Below, piece after piece: positions 11,686 through 21,618 of a DNA stretch of 64,000 bases. Every line of letters begins with the position of its first letter. Positions within the stretch are counted from its first letter, which is position 1. The DNA is from Diphasiastrum complanatum (Eukaryota; Streptophyta; Lycopodiopsida; Lycopodiales; Lycopodiaceae), in the NCBI GenBank assembly GCA_029204225.1, contig MU831956.1, forward strand, positions 1 through 64,000, read 5' to 3'. A program made the translations under genes and the position numbers. The notes under the pieces are model-generated. The model made no database searches and had not been told where the DNA came from. It was given only the letters and a program-made list of their open reading frames with translations.

Positions 11686-12471
11686 GCAAAGATCTATGCC
11701 CATGCTTAATACGAGTAGGAGTGAGGCTTGGGTGTAGTAGTATCGGATGCCAATGCCTTGAACCCAAGATGATCACCTTGGGGTGATCAATCATTGATTT
11801 TGGGGTGGGTCCATATTGGATTATGAGAAAGATATGCATTACTATGAAAATATTTCAGTGAAAAACACTAAACAGATGAAATTTAAATCCCCCTAGCTTC
11901 TAGATGCCAGATTGATGAGTTGTAAAGTGCAATACAAACGACTCATTGGAGGAAGATAAAAAATGCTAAGAGATTGGATAAATTAACCAAAAATTGACAA
12001 AAATGATGAAGAGGCAAAATGACCTTAAAAGTGGCATAAAATATCTTGACTTTCTATAATCAAATATACAAAATGTAGAGTGCACATAAAACACCCTTTT
12101 ATAGGAAGAACAATCATGCAATTTTTTTCAAAATCTGAAATTAAAAGTACCGTAGCAATTTGGCAACAACATTGGAGGCCAAGCGGTATGCAGCAACCAG
12201 GGTCATGATGTAGATCATGTAACATATATCATGCAACAAACAAGAACGCCAACGAACTTGAAGTAAATCATATTGGAAGAATTAATGTAGAACTGGAAAA
12301 TACTTGTGTAGGCCTACTAGAATTTTTAGACCCCTATCAAATATTGTGGTAACTAAATCGAGCTAGTACATCTACATAAATCTACATCAAGCTCAATATT
12401 TAAAATCGAACTGAACATAGGTAGGTCGGTAGGTGTAAGTAGGTGACTAGGTGGGGGGTAGGTAGCTAGTG

Positions 12472-12473
<2 letters not shown>

Positions 12474-12554
<81 letters not shown>

Positions 12555-12690
12555 CTTATTAATGTCCTTGAAATACCCTAAGATACATAGGACTAACAAA
12601 AGGTACATGTCAAGTATGCACAATAGGAGCTTAAAAGCTCAAACATCTAAAGAAACAATAACTGCAAAAAAAGAAACTACATATAGTGAG
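12474..12690 (-). mobile_element. LINE 3' end with (CT)n tail
   Basis: Read on the minus strand, a tail region has a weak hairpin near 12573-12587, the shared GACATTAAT motif and then a 78-bp (CT)n tract (plus-strand GA 12474-12551). The same arrangement ends other LINE copies in this window. The 5' limit is unclear; the sequence up to 13000 may belong to the same or a second copy. Confidence 0.6.
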
Positions 12691-12998
12691 ATGGCTAGCA
12701 TAGTCACAGTCCATCATCATAATATGATAGATGTCCCTCCGCCGGTAAAAAAATGGTGTATAGTTTGTTGTGAAATTGTCGCTGGACGGCGGGATGCGGA
12801 CCTCTGTCTCCAAGTTTCTCGGTGTTGTCTCTATTGCCATGGAGATGTGGGCTATGGCCTATGGGCTGGCTGTCTCTCTGAGTGTCTACACTGTCTCTAT
12901 ACCGTCTATGTATGGAAGCATCTGGAATCTCAGCCTCTCCATCAAAATCACTACTCTCCTCTGTCTCCGACGAGATAAGCACTCCCTGATGCTCAACT

Positions 12999-13002
<4 letters not shown>

Positions 13003-13055
<53 letters not shown>
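13003..13055. repeat. (GA)n microsatellite
   Basis: 53 bp of pure GA. Unlike the tract at 12474, I see no LINE tail motif beside it. Confidence 0.95.
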
Positions 13056-13056
<1 letters not shown>

Positions 13057-13723
13057 ACAAAATGATAGCATAACATTAGTGTCAAAATCTCTTGTACTAA
13101 GTCGCTAGAGGTGTCTCCTTTTAAAGAAATCTAGCAGGCGAGTACTTCAATTAGCTCATCATGCAACATGTTTGGAGCTCCAAAGACTCAATTTGTTACT
13201 TCACAAATCTCTAAGCCAACTATTCCAACAATGGTTTAAGGAAGAAGAGAAATAACTAACAAGGATACAAAATATTGTTGAATATCCAATGGTAGAAGTT
13301 GGTAATATATTTGGTGTTAAGACTAATGTTACAACTACAAGTGGTATAAACGTGATGCTTGCAATACTGAATTAAAAAAAAAAAGACCATTCTAGAAGTT
13401 GGTGGATGAACAAGATGAGAAAACTATAGGCACTTTGTTACCAAAGGTCAATTGAAATAGGTTCTGCAATTTCTAAAGCAAGATTTTGATTAACAAATAT
13501 GACATGGAATCCCAATGGCGACAGTCAATAAGAGAATGAGGATGCTAATCTATTGAATGAGGCTGATCTACATATGTTACAAGAGCATCAATGTGAAAAA
13601 TTTGATAGTGAAGTGCCAAGAGATGGAAATGGGAGATGACATAAAAGTGTCAATCTGAAGGATGCGAATACATCATTTACATTCATAGTCTTAAATTCAT
13701 TTGATGGTTCTCAATCCACTAGA

Positions 13724-13942
13724 ACCTTCCGTTTTAGAGCAAAAATTAATGGAAGAAAAATCTATGCTTTGATTGATAGTGGAAGCACTCACAACTTTTT
13801 TAATAGCTGTTTAGATAGGAGTTGTAATTTAACAACTATGAAGAGCCCTAAAATATTATGTGTTCAGATTGTTGATGGAAACTTATTAGTTGTGATAAAA
13901 TTTCAATGGAATCCAAGATTGAAATGGGGAATTATAAGTTGA
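13724..13942 (+). pseudogene. gypsy aspartic protease fragment
   Basis: The frame reads KINGRKIYALIDSGSTHNFF and on to a stop at 13940-13942. ALIDSGSTHNF is the DSG/DTG active-site block of retrotransposon protease. The upstream region, back to about 13500, may be the decayed gag end. No LTR or RT nearby belongs to it. Confidence 0.7.
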
Positions 13943-13974
13943 AAACTAATCTCCACGTGCAGGCCGTACAACAT

Positions 13975-14454
13975 AGTCAAAAAGCAGTATAAATCCGTAC
14001 AAAGTATTCTCCGAATCCGATTGTAATTTGTAAGTTGTAACTTGTAACTTCAAACTTGTAAGTACTAACTAGTAACTTCTAAGTACTAAGTAGTAGGTAG
14101 TAGGTTGAAAGTTGAAAGTTCTAACTTCTATAGATAATAGTTATTAGTTTGTAACTTTATTGTTTAAACTTTACAATTTTTGGAAGTTCCTGAATGTTTG
14201 AAAATTGAGACTGTAATATGTATGATGAATGGTGACAATATCAATAATTGACTAAGGAAAGTGTCAAGTGAGCACTGAGTCGTGACTAGTTGGCAGTGAT
14301 CACATACTGAATCTTGTAGGCTCCAAGAGGCTATACAGTCTGTACAGAGGACTAATCAGGCACATAAGTGAAAGTCCAAATCTATTTTTTGGAGGGAAAA
14401 TTCATAGAAAGACTGTTTCAGATTGTAATTTTTATGTACAATGATCCATGCCTC
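13975..14454. other. AT-rich, repeats of GTAACTTGTAAC type
   Basis: Short degenerate repeats such as GTAACTTGTAACTT resemble the low-complexity stretches inside the hAT element at 5.9 and 6.9 kb. It may be a hAT scrap but I see no coding motif. Confidence 0.3.
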
Positions 14455-14574
14455 TTGTCGAGTGCAAGGACCTTACTTGTCCTATCGATAATTCGGCATT
14501 GATCAGACTCAAACTCCACCCTATGACCTAAATCAGTGATCCTACTTACTGATAACAGATTTGAATTGATCATG

Positions 14575-14814
14575 CTAGAATTTCAATCTTACAGTACCTT
14601 CACCTTCGATAGTGTGAGGGCTATCGTCGCCAAGATGAACGTACTTCTTTGTACTGTAAGGCGTATAGGAGTGAAAATGTTCACGATGACTGGTCATATG
14701 TTGAGTAGCTCCAGAATCCAGAAACCAAGAATTCTCCAATGGTGCTTTTCGGTCTTTGACCATAAATGCTCCTTCGTCCATGTCGATGTTGGGAGGTGTT
14801 GTGACTGCATTCAT
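14575..14814 (-). pseudogene. copia protease region
   Basis: Reads WFLDSGATQHMTSHREHF, the copia protease active-site block, then VHLGDDSPHTIEGEGTVRLK, the strand that precedes the GAG-pre-integrase domain. It stops there. Similar in sequence to the copia at 28343-28627 (LGDNSSHSIEGEGTIRVKF), so the two are related families. Confidence 0.8.
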
Positions 14815-15078
14815 GTGACTGCATTCGCCTGTTGATCAGGTTGCTCTTCGATTATGGATTTGATAATTGTTCTTGACTATGCGTCAGTTTCTGATTTGAT
14901 GCGGACTGCTTAGAGCTTTTCTGCTTCTGTCGTTTTGAGCCTTTGTTGACATATAGAGCATGAGATGATGAAAGAGGACAAAGCGTCTTGACTTCTTCGA
15001 TTATCTTCCTGCAGCAACATAGTGATAACTCTGGTAAGAGTTAAATGTGAGTGTGTCGATATGATCATCACCCAGTTC

Positions 15079-15399
15079 TCACATGTAGAGGGCAAGCAAT
15101 GTCATAATTGTGTCTTGATCATCTATGACTGATCCGACAACGGCCATCTGTTGCAAGAGATTCTTAAACTGGTTAACGTGATTTTGAAGTGATTCACCAT
15201 TTGACATCTTGAGAGTGAAGAATTTTCTTAGTAGATGTAACTTAGAAGTTACGTCCCTCACATCATATATTGAGCTCAGGATGTCCCATACTTCTTTCGA
15301 AGTTTGAGCTTCAGATATGTGGCCAATCCGAGTGTCTAATATATTGAGAATAATAAGCGCAAAAGCTTTACCATCTTGAGTCGGTTGTGTCGTCTTCAA
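15079..15399 (-). pseudogene. copia gag (UBN2/DUF4219 type)
   Basis: Reads AQTSKEVWDILSSIYDVRDV, LHLLRKFFTLKM and VNQFKNLLQQMAVVGSVIDD, the helical gag of plant copia elements. Lower bases to 14910 continue in other frames. No intact zinc knuckle is visible. Confidence 0.8.
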
Positions 15400-15568
15400 G
15401 CTTCAATTTTGTACCCGTGACAACATCCCGCAACTCATTGGCGATTAGCAAGGTCTTCATCTTAAATTTCCACAAGTAATAATTGGATCCATTCAGCTTG
15501 TCTACGATAAGACCGACTTTACTTTGAGAATCCATCTGGAACTTTAGTTTGTCGATATATCGATGACG

Positions 15569-15571
<3 letters not shown>

Positions 15572-15636
<65 letters not shown>
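15572..15636. repeat. (GA)n microsatellite
   Basis: 65 bp pure GA inside the copia leader. There is no LINE tail motif at either side. Confidence 0.95.
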
Positions 15637-15638
<2 letters not shown>

Positions 15639-15824
15639 TCGTGTTGCGCTACAATTGGAAATCAACTATCTGATACTGAAATTTGATACCACAAATTGAG
15701 GAATATGATACTATGAAAAGTATCTAATGATATCGATTTGATATCGCGAAAGATATCAAGTATTAGAGATCTGCTATAACAGATCGCTCTGATATCATGA
15801 AGGTACTAACATATTAAATAATAC

Positions 15825-15836
15825 GCTCTGATACCA
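15825..15836 (-). promoter_or_regulatory. primer-binding site for initiator tRNA-Met
   Basis: Minus-strand TGGTATCAGAGC directly after an LTR ending CCAACA, complementary to the 3' end of plant initiator tRNA-Met. Confidence 0.85.
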
Positions 15837-16450
15837 TGTTGGAAAAAGGTGATAATGCAAAAACGACAAGTCGAAGCTTGTGAATCACTTATCGAGCGTA
15901 GCGGAATGGAGCCTGCTTTCCTAATGCATGACTATGCCTATCAATATTGAACAAAACATAATGACAGAAGTCACGTTCAATCTTATAGTAACTAACTTTA
16001 AAATCGTTAGTACTACAATGATTACGTAGCCAAACAATAAAGTATTGAATTATCAGACAAATCTATAAGAGATTTAACAGCTACAAAATAATCACAAGGA
16101 TGCATACATTCTGACATAATACTGAACGCAATAAAGGATAGATTGATTCAACATAAAAACAGATGATGATGAGCACAAGAAAATTGCAGATAGAAACTGC
16201 ATACTCTAAGCGATCTCTGAGTAACTGCAAACTCTGTTTGATTGCACTTCCGCTGATAAGCAGTAAGCGCTAATAGCAAAACTCTAAATGAACTCTAAAG
16301 AACTGAGCTAGAATGCTCAAGGGTGTTCAAGCTTGCAAGCTTGAGAGAGCTGTTACAATACTCTATGAATTTGCATTCTAAATGCATTGAAATAATAGAA
16401 GTATGATCAGCTATTTATACTAAGCAAAATGACAGTAGGACAGCTAATTA

Positions 16451-17127
16451 GGTCGTAGATCTTAATGGCCAGTTGGCCATAGTGAGTTGACATCCATCCA
16501 GTTAGTACTTCCTGGAAATTCACTTGCTAAATGGTTAGCGCAAGTCTGTAGCTTTAATTCAAGTGGAACAATTAATTGTCATTCATCTGAAGTAGCCGAA
16601 GTGGCTGAAGTCTCCGAAGTCACTGAAGTTTGTCGAATGATGTCCAATATGTCGGATCCACCTGTGAGCGATTTCCCATGTATTTCTGCAGATTGTGTAA
16701 AAACATGCATAAAACTGCAGAGCTGGATAATAGAGTGGATGAAGATTAAAGATCGATTAGTCGATAATCAAGAAAATAATCCAACACTGGGCTTCGTCCC
16801 ATCAACTTCCATTTTTTTTAGAGAAAAAAAAAGGCCATAATGTAATGAAACCTTGTGGGATGGGAGGGGGGTTATGAAAGAGATTAAAACAACCCAAAAT
16901 TTCAATTTAAAAAAGAGTTCTTTAAAACTCAAAGTTCTAAAGAAGCTCGAGAAAAAAGAAATCACACTTTATTCAAAAAACCAAAAGAACTTAAATTGCC
17001 CAAGTTCTAAGGTTTTAAAAACTTGAAACAAAGGTGATGGCAACAAGAACACAGCCAGAAAAGGAACTAATAACCGCAAAAGCCACAAAGGAACGTGTGC
17101 ACTTTAGTATTTACAAAGGAATCGGTT
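16451..17127. other. no gene; probable leader of the LTR at 17.1 kb
   Basis: Low-complexity intronic sequence. Bases just below 17128 follow a primer-binding site on the minus strand, so they may be untranslated leader of a retroelement whose coding part is lost. Confidence 0.4.
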
Positions 17128-17760
17128 GTTCTGATACCAACTGTTACAACCCCCATAGATCTCTGATTGCTTTGAAGGTTGACACACACTCGTTATCAAT
17201 GACGGCACACCGTATCCACCCATCCGTAGGGCCATTGCCGACCCAACCCCATGCACTGGAGTTACTGACACCACCATGCCCAATCAAGCCTCTGACAATA
17301 ATTGGCGTCTCATACCGCCAACCATCGCCCTCGGCTCTCCCTAGCATACATCTCCTAGCTTGGAGATACATCCTGGCTACTGCACATGCCCTCAATCCAC
17401 CAACTTCCGGGTAGGCTGAATGATTGGCATAAGGGCCCCACCACTATATAGGCATACGAGTTAACCTTGTCCAATCTAAGAACTTTTTAAGTTGGCCTTC
17501 CTATAACTTCCAACCTCCACCAACTATCGATCTCTACCTAAGATATGAGGCAATCTTTGTAGTCTCCTCATGCAGCACAACTCCTCTCCTTGTAGCGCCA
17601 AATCTCCTTCCACAAAACTACCTTTGTTGTAGGTGAAGATCAAAAGTAAGAGATGGCTAGGGAGAATCAATCTGCATATGATGATTGATCCCAATCATTG
17701 AGTACCTCCTTGTTCTCTCGAACCTTGAACCATGCTCAAATACCATGTTAGAAAACTGAC
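17128..17760 (-). mobile_element. LTR with primer-binding site, remnant
   Basis: The minus strand reads GGGTTGTAACAGT then TGGTATCAGAAC at 17128-17139, an LTR end plus an initiator tRNA-Met primer site. The upper limit is a guess from the TACCATGTTAGAAAAC stretch near 17740. No partner LTR or coding region is visible, so the class is unknown. Confidence 0.5.
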
Positions 17761-18149
17761 TTGCTCGTACAAGTAATCCAAGACAAGATTCCTATTGTTG
17801 TTAGACAGACACAAACAACAATGATGAAGCAATGATGATGAGATGCACTCCAACTATGTCCCATTGCAAATAGACTAGGGTGCACTACATACTTAAAGAC
17901 AATAGTCTATGGCAAAAAGCAAAAGCAAAAGCAACCTCAAAGCAACTGCCTAATTGATGTCTCTATATAAGGTAAAAGCACCCACGCTTTATCTACAACA
18001 AAACTTGTGCTCCAGATCAAGCATTGGAATTTCGAACTTTCTAACTAAAGTCTAACTTGACTTTACTAAATATAGGTTAAGGCCCCTAGAATTAGCACGC
18101 AGGCATGGCCCAATAATCCTAGATGACAACATTATGGATAACAATGTGA

Positions 18150-18470
18150 CTCTAACAAAGGCCTCATTAGAATCAAAATAAGATTTCACAAATTTTTGCT
18201 TTTGTTGTGGGCCTTAGGTGAGACACCAATCACCAATTGACCTTTCAATATGTGGGGAAAAGTGTTGGCAAGTTGAGTTGCCTTTAGGACATATGCGGTG
18301 TGAACATTAACTCTAACAAAGACCTCATTAGAATCAAAATAAGATTTCACAAATTTTTGCTTTTGTTGTGGGCCTTAGGTGAGACACCAATTACCAATTG
18401 ACCTTTCAATATGTGGGGAAAAGTGCTGGCAAGTTGAGTTGTCTTTAGGACATATGCGGTGTAAAATACC
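18150..18470. repeat. 161-bp tandem duplication in USP intron
   Basis: Two direct copies start at 18150 and 18311 (CTCTAACAAAG...CCTCATTAGAATC) and run to GGACATATGCGGTGT. They differ by only a few bases, so the duplication is fairly recent. It lies about 90 bases downstream of the donor of USP exon f. Confidence 0.9.
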
Positions 18471-18558
18471 AATCAATATCAACTTAAATTTGAAAGAGTG
18501 AGGGCCCAACTAAAAGTACCTAGACAAATCACATTGCTCCTCTTTGGCCCTCTCTTAC

Positions 18559-18639
18559 CTTTTTTAAAATAAAACTGTTGGCTTTATAGATTGCCATTTC
18601 CCCAGAAGTTGCACTATGATGAGGATTTCCTTCTGGTAC
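18559..18639 (-). CDS. USP: USP exon f
   Basis: 81 nt, 27 codons: [20 protein letters not shown] then NSFILKK. It matches the conserved [19 protein letters not shown] block. The acceptor is TGTCTCCAG|GTACC; the donor is AAAAAAG|GTAAGA. A 161-bp tandem duplication sits about 90 bases into the following 13,579-nt intron. Confidence 0.93.
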
Positions 18640-18977
18640 CTGGAGACATCTACCAAACAACAGAATCAGTATTCTACACAAATGTCTTGAAAAGTGGATT
18701 CAACCAATAGTAGCTAGATCATAACTCTAGTATTTGCACACTTATAGCCTTTGTTTATTATACACAGCTCACAAAACCTTTTCATTATTCTTGAAAGGCT
18801 TGATGTTAATGTTCACTGACGTTCCTTTCCCACAACAATCTTGCAATGGAGACACCTCAAAAACTCTAAGCCTTTCACAACAAAAAACCTACAATATATA
18901 CCATTTAATATCTTCCAAACCTTCACATAAGATTTAAAAGCACATCTAATGAAAAGTTATAAAAGTTCATTGATTGC

Positions 18978-19037
18978 CTTTGCCGCGTCCTCAGGATTGT
19001 TTTTTACTGGGGCATATGCTAACCATGCATCCATTAC
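18978..19037 (-). CDS. USP: USP exon e, GC donor
   Basis: 60 nt, exactly 20 codons: [20 protein letters not shown]. The acceptor is ATATTGCAG|GTAATG. There is no GT at the expected end; the frame and homology end at GCAAAG|GCAATC, a GC donor of the AG|GCAA type. The next exon follows after 338 nt with a normal CAG acceptor. It is too short and too isolated to be found without the flanking exons. Confidence 0.9.
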
Positions 19038-19429
19038 CTGCAATATATTTTAAGGATTGTCAATGCACACTTCATTTGTTAAAAGAGAGTAATATGTAGG
19101 TAAGGGCATATGAAAAGACAAAAGAAACATCACTTTGTTCCTCCAACAACTTCATCCTATTTGCATTACTTTTATTGCAATCCTACATTGCATGCATCTA
19201 TACTAGACCAAATATCTAGATAAAATAGGGCCTCTCAATTAGCCTCAATTTGCATAGTTAAGAATACAAGCCTTGAACAATGTTGAGCAGCTAACGTAAG
19301 TGCACACTCAAGCAAGTAGATCTTTGATAAATTGGAAAAAAAAAAGCTATTTTAATGCCTTACAAGGGCCCTTAATTAATAGCATGTCAGACAAAGTGAA
19401 AATTTGGTAAAGGTATCAAATAAGGCCTT

Positions 19430-19782
19430 TGTTCTGGACAAATAGCACTTTTAGGGCTTATGGGCCCAGGACCTATTTTATTTGGTAGGGCCAAAGGTTA
19501 TTCTATTCATAGAAATAGTGTTTATTTTTGGACGAATGGTCATTTTCATTCACAGTGTAGACTGGAGCTCTAGAGGAGAGGTGCATGATTTTGGAGAGAA
19601 CTGTTGCTCTTCTTTAAAATACCTTTCAAAAAAAGTGATCCAATAAAGTATAAATAGGAAGAGGAGACATTCGTCTGGTAGCTTTTGATTTGGTTTCTTT
19701 TTTCAACTTTTATAAGACTCATTGCTCTCCCTTGTAGGGGGATGCTATATCTATGATTAAGTTCATAGTTTGGTATCACAAC
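19430..19782 (+). mobile_element. degenerate LTR plus primer-binding site
   Basis: Contains GGGCTTATGGGCCCAGGACC and GGGCCAAAGGTT, as in the LTR family at 20.1 and 25.1 kb, and ends CATAGT followed by TGGTATCACAAC (19771-19782), a degraded initiator tRNA-Met site. Old member of the AGTTA...TAACT LTR family. Confidence 0.5.
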
Positions 19783-19867
19783 ATTTTCAAGGGCACTCGG
19801 AACTGCCCCTATAGAAATAAATAGGACATCGATCAAAGTTCTCTTTGAAAAGAAATCGAGTTAGGAA

Positions 19868-19990
19868 GAAGATGAAGAAGCTTTATTGATGTCTTGTAAT
19901 TACCAAAAGGTACATAAGACCAAAAGAATTACATCTCAAGTGTTTGATATCGCATGCTATTGAGGCTTGTTCATAAAAGACAAGAGAGCT
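19868..19990 (-). mobile_element. LINE 3' end fragment
   Basis: Minus strand: hairpin TACC-TTTT-GGTA (19901-19912), then GACATCAAT and AAGCTTC, as at the ends of other LINE copies here. About 100 bp, 5'-truncated. Confidence 0.55.
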
Positions 19991-20059
19991 TATGCGAAAC
20001 ATCATAACACAAAGCATGTGCTGAATCGACAGGATTGATGTTTATTTTGGAACTGTTTA

Positions 20060-21073
20060 TTGAGCAGAAACTATGTAGCAAATTATTCTTTATTATGCAT
20101 AAGCAGGCCTATGGGCCCTTTTTATTCATGTATTGGCCCTATTTGGTCACACTTTTAGGACTTGGTCATATTGATTTGGAGTGGGGGTCCTATTGGGGGG
20201 GGGGGGGGGGGTGGGCACTATTTTCCCTCCAAATTTTCTACCTCCCTCTACATACTTGACATGTACTTCATTAGTCTTATATGCCTTTTGGCATGGAAAA
20301 GACATTAATGAAGCTTTCTTTCTTTCTTTCTTTCTACTTTTGAATTCCTACTTTGGGGTTCATTGGTAGGGTATATAAGGCAGCATTGTAGTCTTTTATT
20401 CAGTTGATGATGATTGCTCTTCTTTAGCCTCATTAAATATTCTCTCTTTCATGCTTTCTAGCATAGCTAGTGAATCTTAACTTGTAACTTGGTATCAGAG
20501 CAGTTTCCTTGTCATAAGGTTGGTGTATATTTTTCAGATCTGATTTTCTCCAGGAGGGCGCCCATCTGTAGCCTACATTTTCAGCCTACAGATCTACCTT
20601 TTTGCAGGTTTTCGGCATTATTTGGAGGAGGATCAGCGCCCATTTTCAGCCCATCTGCATCTTCTTTTTTGCTAGTTTTTTGTCGTCGTTTGGAGGACCG
20701 GCGCCCATTTCTAGCGCCTATTTTCAGCCAATTCATCGCCCATTTTTCAACAATTTCCAGCGCCCATTCCAGCCCATTTCCAGCTTGTTTTGACAAGACT
20801 TCGGTGGCTGGTTGGCACCTAGATTGGCGTCATCATCTGCATCTTTTCACCTATCTTGTTGCCACTACCATTGGGACGAAGGATCCACACCCACCCAGGT
20901 ACTTTGCTTGCTTTCTCGCTTGCATTTTTGCTTTCCTTGCACATTGTTTTTGCACTCCCACCCATTTGCTGACATTTCCAGCACCCATCTCCTGCTATTT
21001 CTAGCACCCTATTCCCTCATCATTTTCTGCCATTACGAGCCTTTTTGTCTCTTTTCCAGCGCCCTCTTACTGT
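20060..21073 (+). mobile_element. LTR, PBS and leader of a gypsy-type element (no coding part)
   Basis: The LTR runs from about 20060 to 20489 and shares TATGCATAAGCAGGCC and CACTATTTTCCCTCC with the LTRs at 25.1 and 40.4 kb. It ends TTGTAACT. A perfect primer site, TGGTATCAGAGC, follows at 20490-20501. The leader to 21073 is rich in degenerate copies of GCGCCCATTTTCAGCCCAT. The LTR is interrupted by a LINE tail (20239-20335) and holds a G17 tract (20195-20211). The coding part was lost or displaced by the copia element at 21074. Confidence 0.7.
20239..20335 (+). mobile_element. LINE 3' end inserted in the LTR
   Basis: Plus-strand copy: TACATACTTGACATGTAC, hairpin ATGCC-TTTT-GGCAT (20281-20294), GACATTAATGAAGC and a (TTTC)n tail. 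The only LINE tail of the window in plus orientation; about 100 bp, strongly 5'-truncated. Confidence 0.75.
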
Positions 21074-21576
21074 AATGCTCAATAGAACAAAATCAATAGT
21101 GTGAAAAATGTACTCTTGGGAAAAAATCAGGAAGTGAGTACATGGGCGTGAAGCTGAGCGCAATTTAGTGAGGTGCAGATATTTTAGAGCTTCAGTCGTC
21201 TCTTCTGTAATCAACTATCTCGTTTATAGATAGTTGATTAAAGAAGAGACGACTGAAGCTCTAAAATCGATGAAGTCGGGCAAGTCGACGAAGTCGAGTT
21301 GTTGATGGAGTTAGTCGGGTACGTCGATGTCGAGTAAGTCGGATACGTTGATGTCGAGTACGTGATGGAATGGAGTTGATTGTCGATGGAGTCGATGTTG
21401 AGTTTGATGGAGTGAGACGTGGAGTAAGTCGATGTCGAGTATATACATGAGAGAAGTAAAGTCGCGATGAAGTTGATGACTTCGATGACTTCGAAGTCGA
21501 TGGAGTCGGACTTCGACATGTTTTCAGGATGCTCATTATCGAATGGATTTTGGACATGAGCATTTAAAATCCAACA
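21074..21576 (-). repeat. copia 3' LTR with foldback
   Basis: Begins TGTTGGATTTT at 21576 (minus strand). Its U3 is rich in TCGATG/AGTCGA motifs shared with 29970-30250. Instead of the segment found in the other LTR at about 29861-30060 it carries an inverted copy of its own TATA region (see 21181-21267). The last 100 bases or so of the LTR are missing. Confidence 0.85.
21181..21267. repeat. 40-bp inverted repeat, 7-nt loop
   Basis: Arms 21181-21220 and 21228-21267 match at 39 of 40 positions; the loop is CGTTTAT. Only the first arm has a counterpart in the partner LTR (29813-29852), so the second arm is a new inverted duplication centred on the LTR TATA box. Confidence 0.95.
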
Positions 21577-21618
21577 CTCCCCCATAATGTGGATCCTGAA
21601 AAACTTCGATCTTCAAGT

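Larger units (their letters stand above)
14455..16450 (-). mobile_element. Ty1/copia element, 3'-truncated
   Basis: On the minus strand: an LTR (about 15838-16450), a primer-binding site at 15825-15836 (TGGTATCAGAGC), gag, then the protease start, breaking off near 14455. Integrase and RT are absent. A 65-bp GA tract interrupts the leader. The 16.4 kb border is approximate because the partner LTR is missing. Confidence 0.75.

Noticed and set aside
10435-11839. Cluster of 70-105 codon open frames on both strands
   Set aside because: They overlap each other, lack motifs and have low-complexity codons; no evidence of coding.
12469-12978. Open frame with a long Arg-Glu repeat
   Set aside because: The repeat is the GA microsatellite read in frame; the rest has no motif and overlaps a LINE tail on the other strand. 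The same holds for 12704-13108, 41415-41906 and 55037-55291.
17034-17414. 126-codon open frame on the plus strand
   Set aside because: Lies across a primer-binding site and LTR on the other strand and shows no domain; most likely chance.
21181-21267. Foldback as a microRNA precursor
   Set aside because: The arms are nearly perfect, lie in an LTR, and one arm is a local inverted copy of the other; without small-RNA data it is better read as LTR rearrangement.
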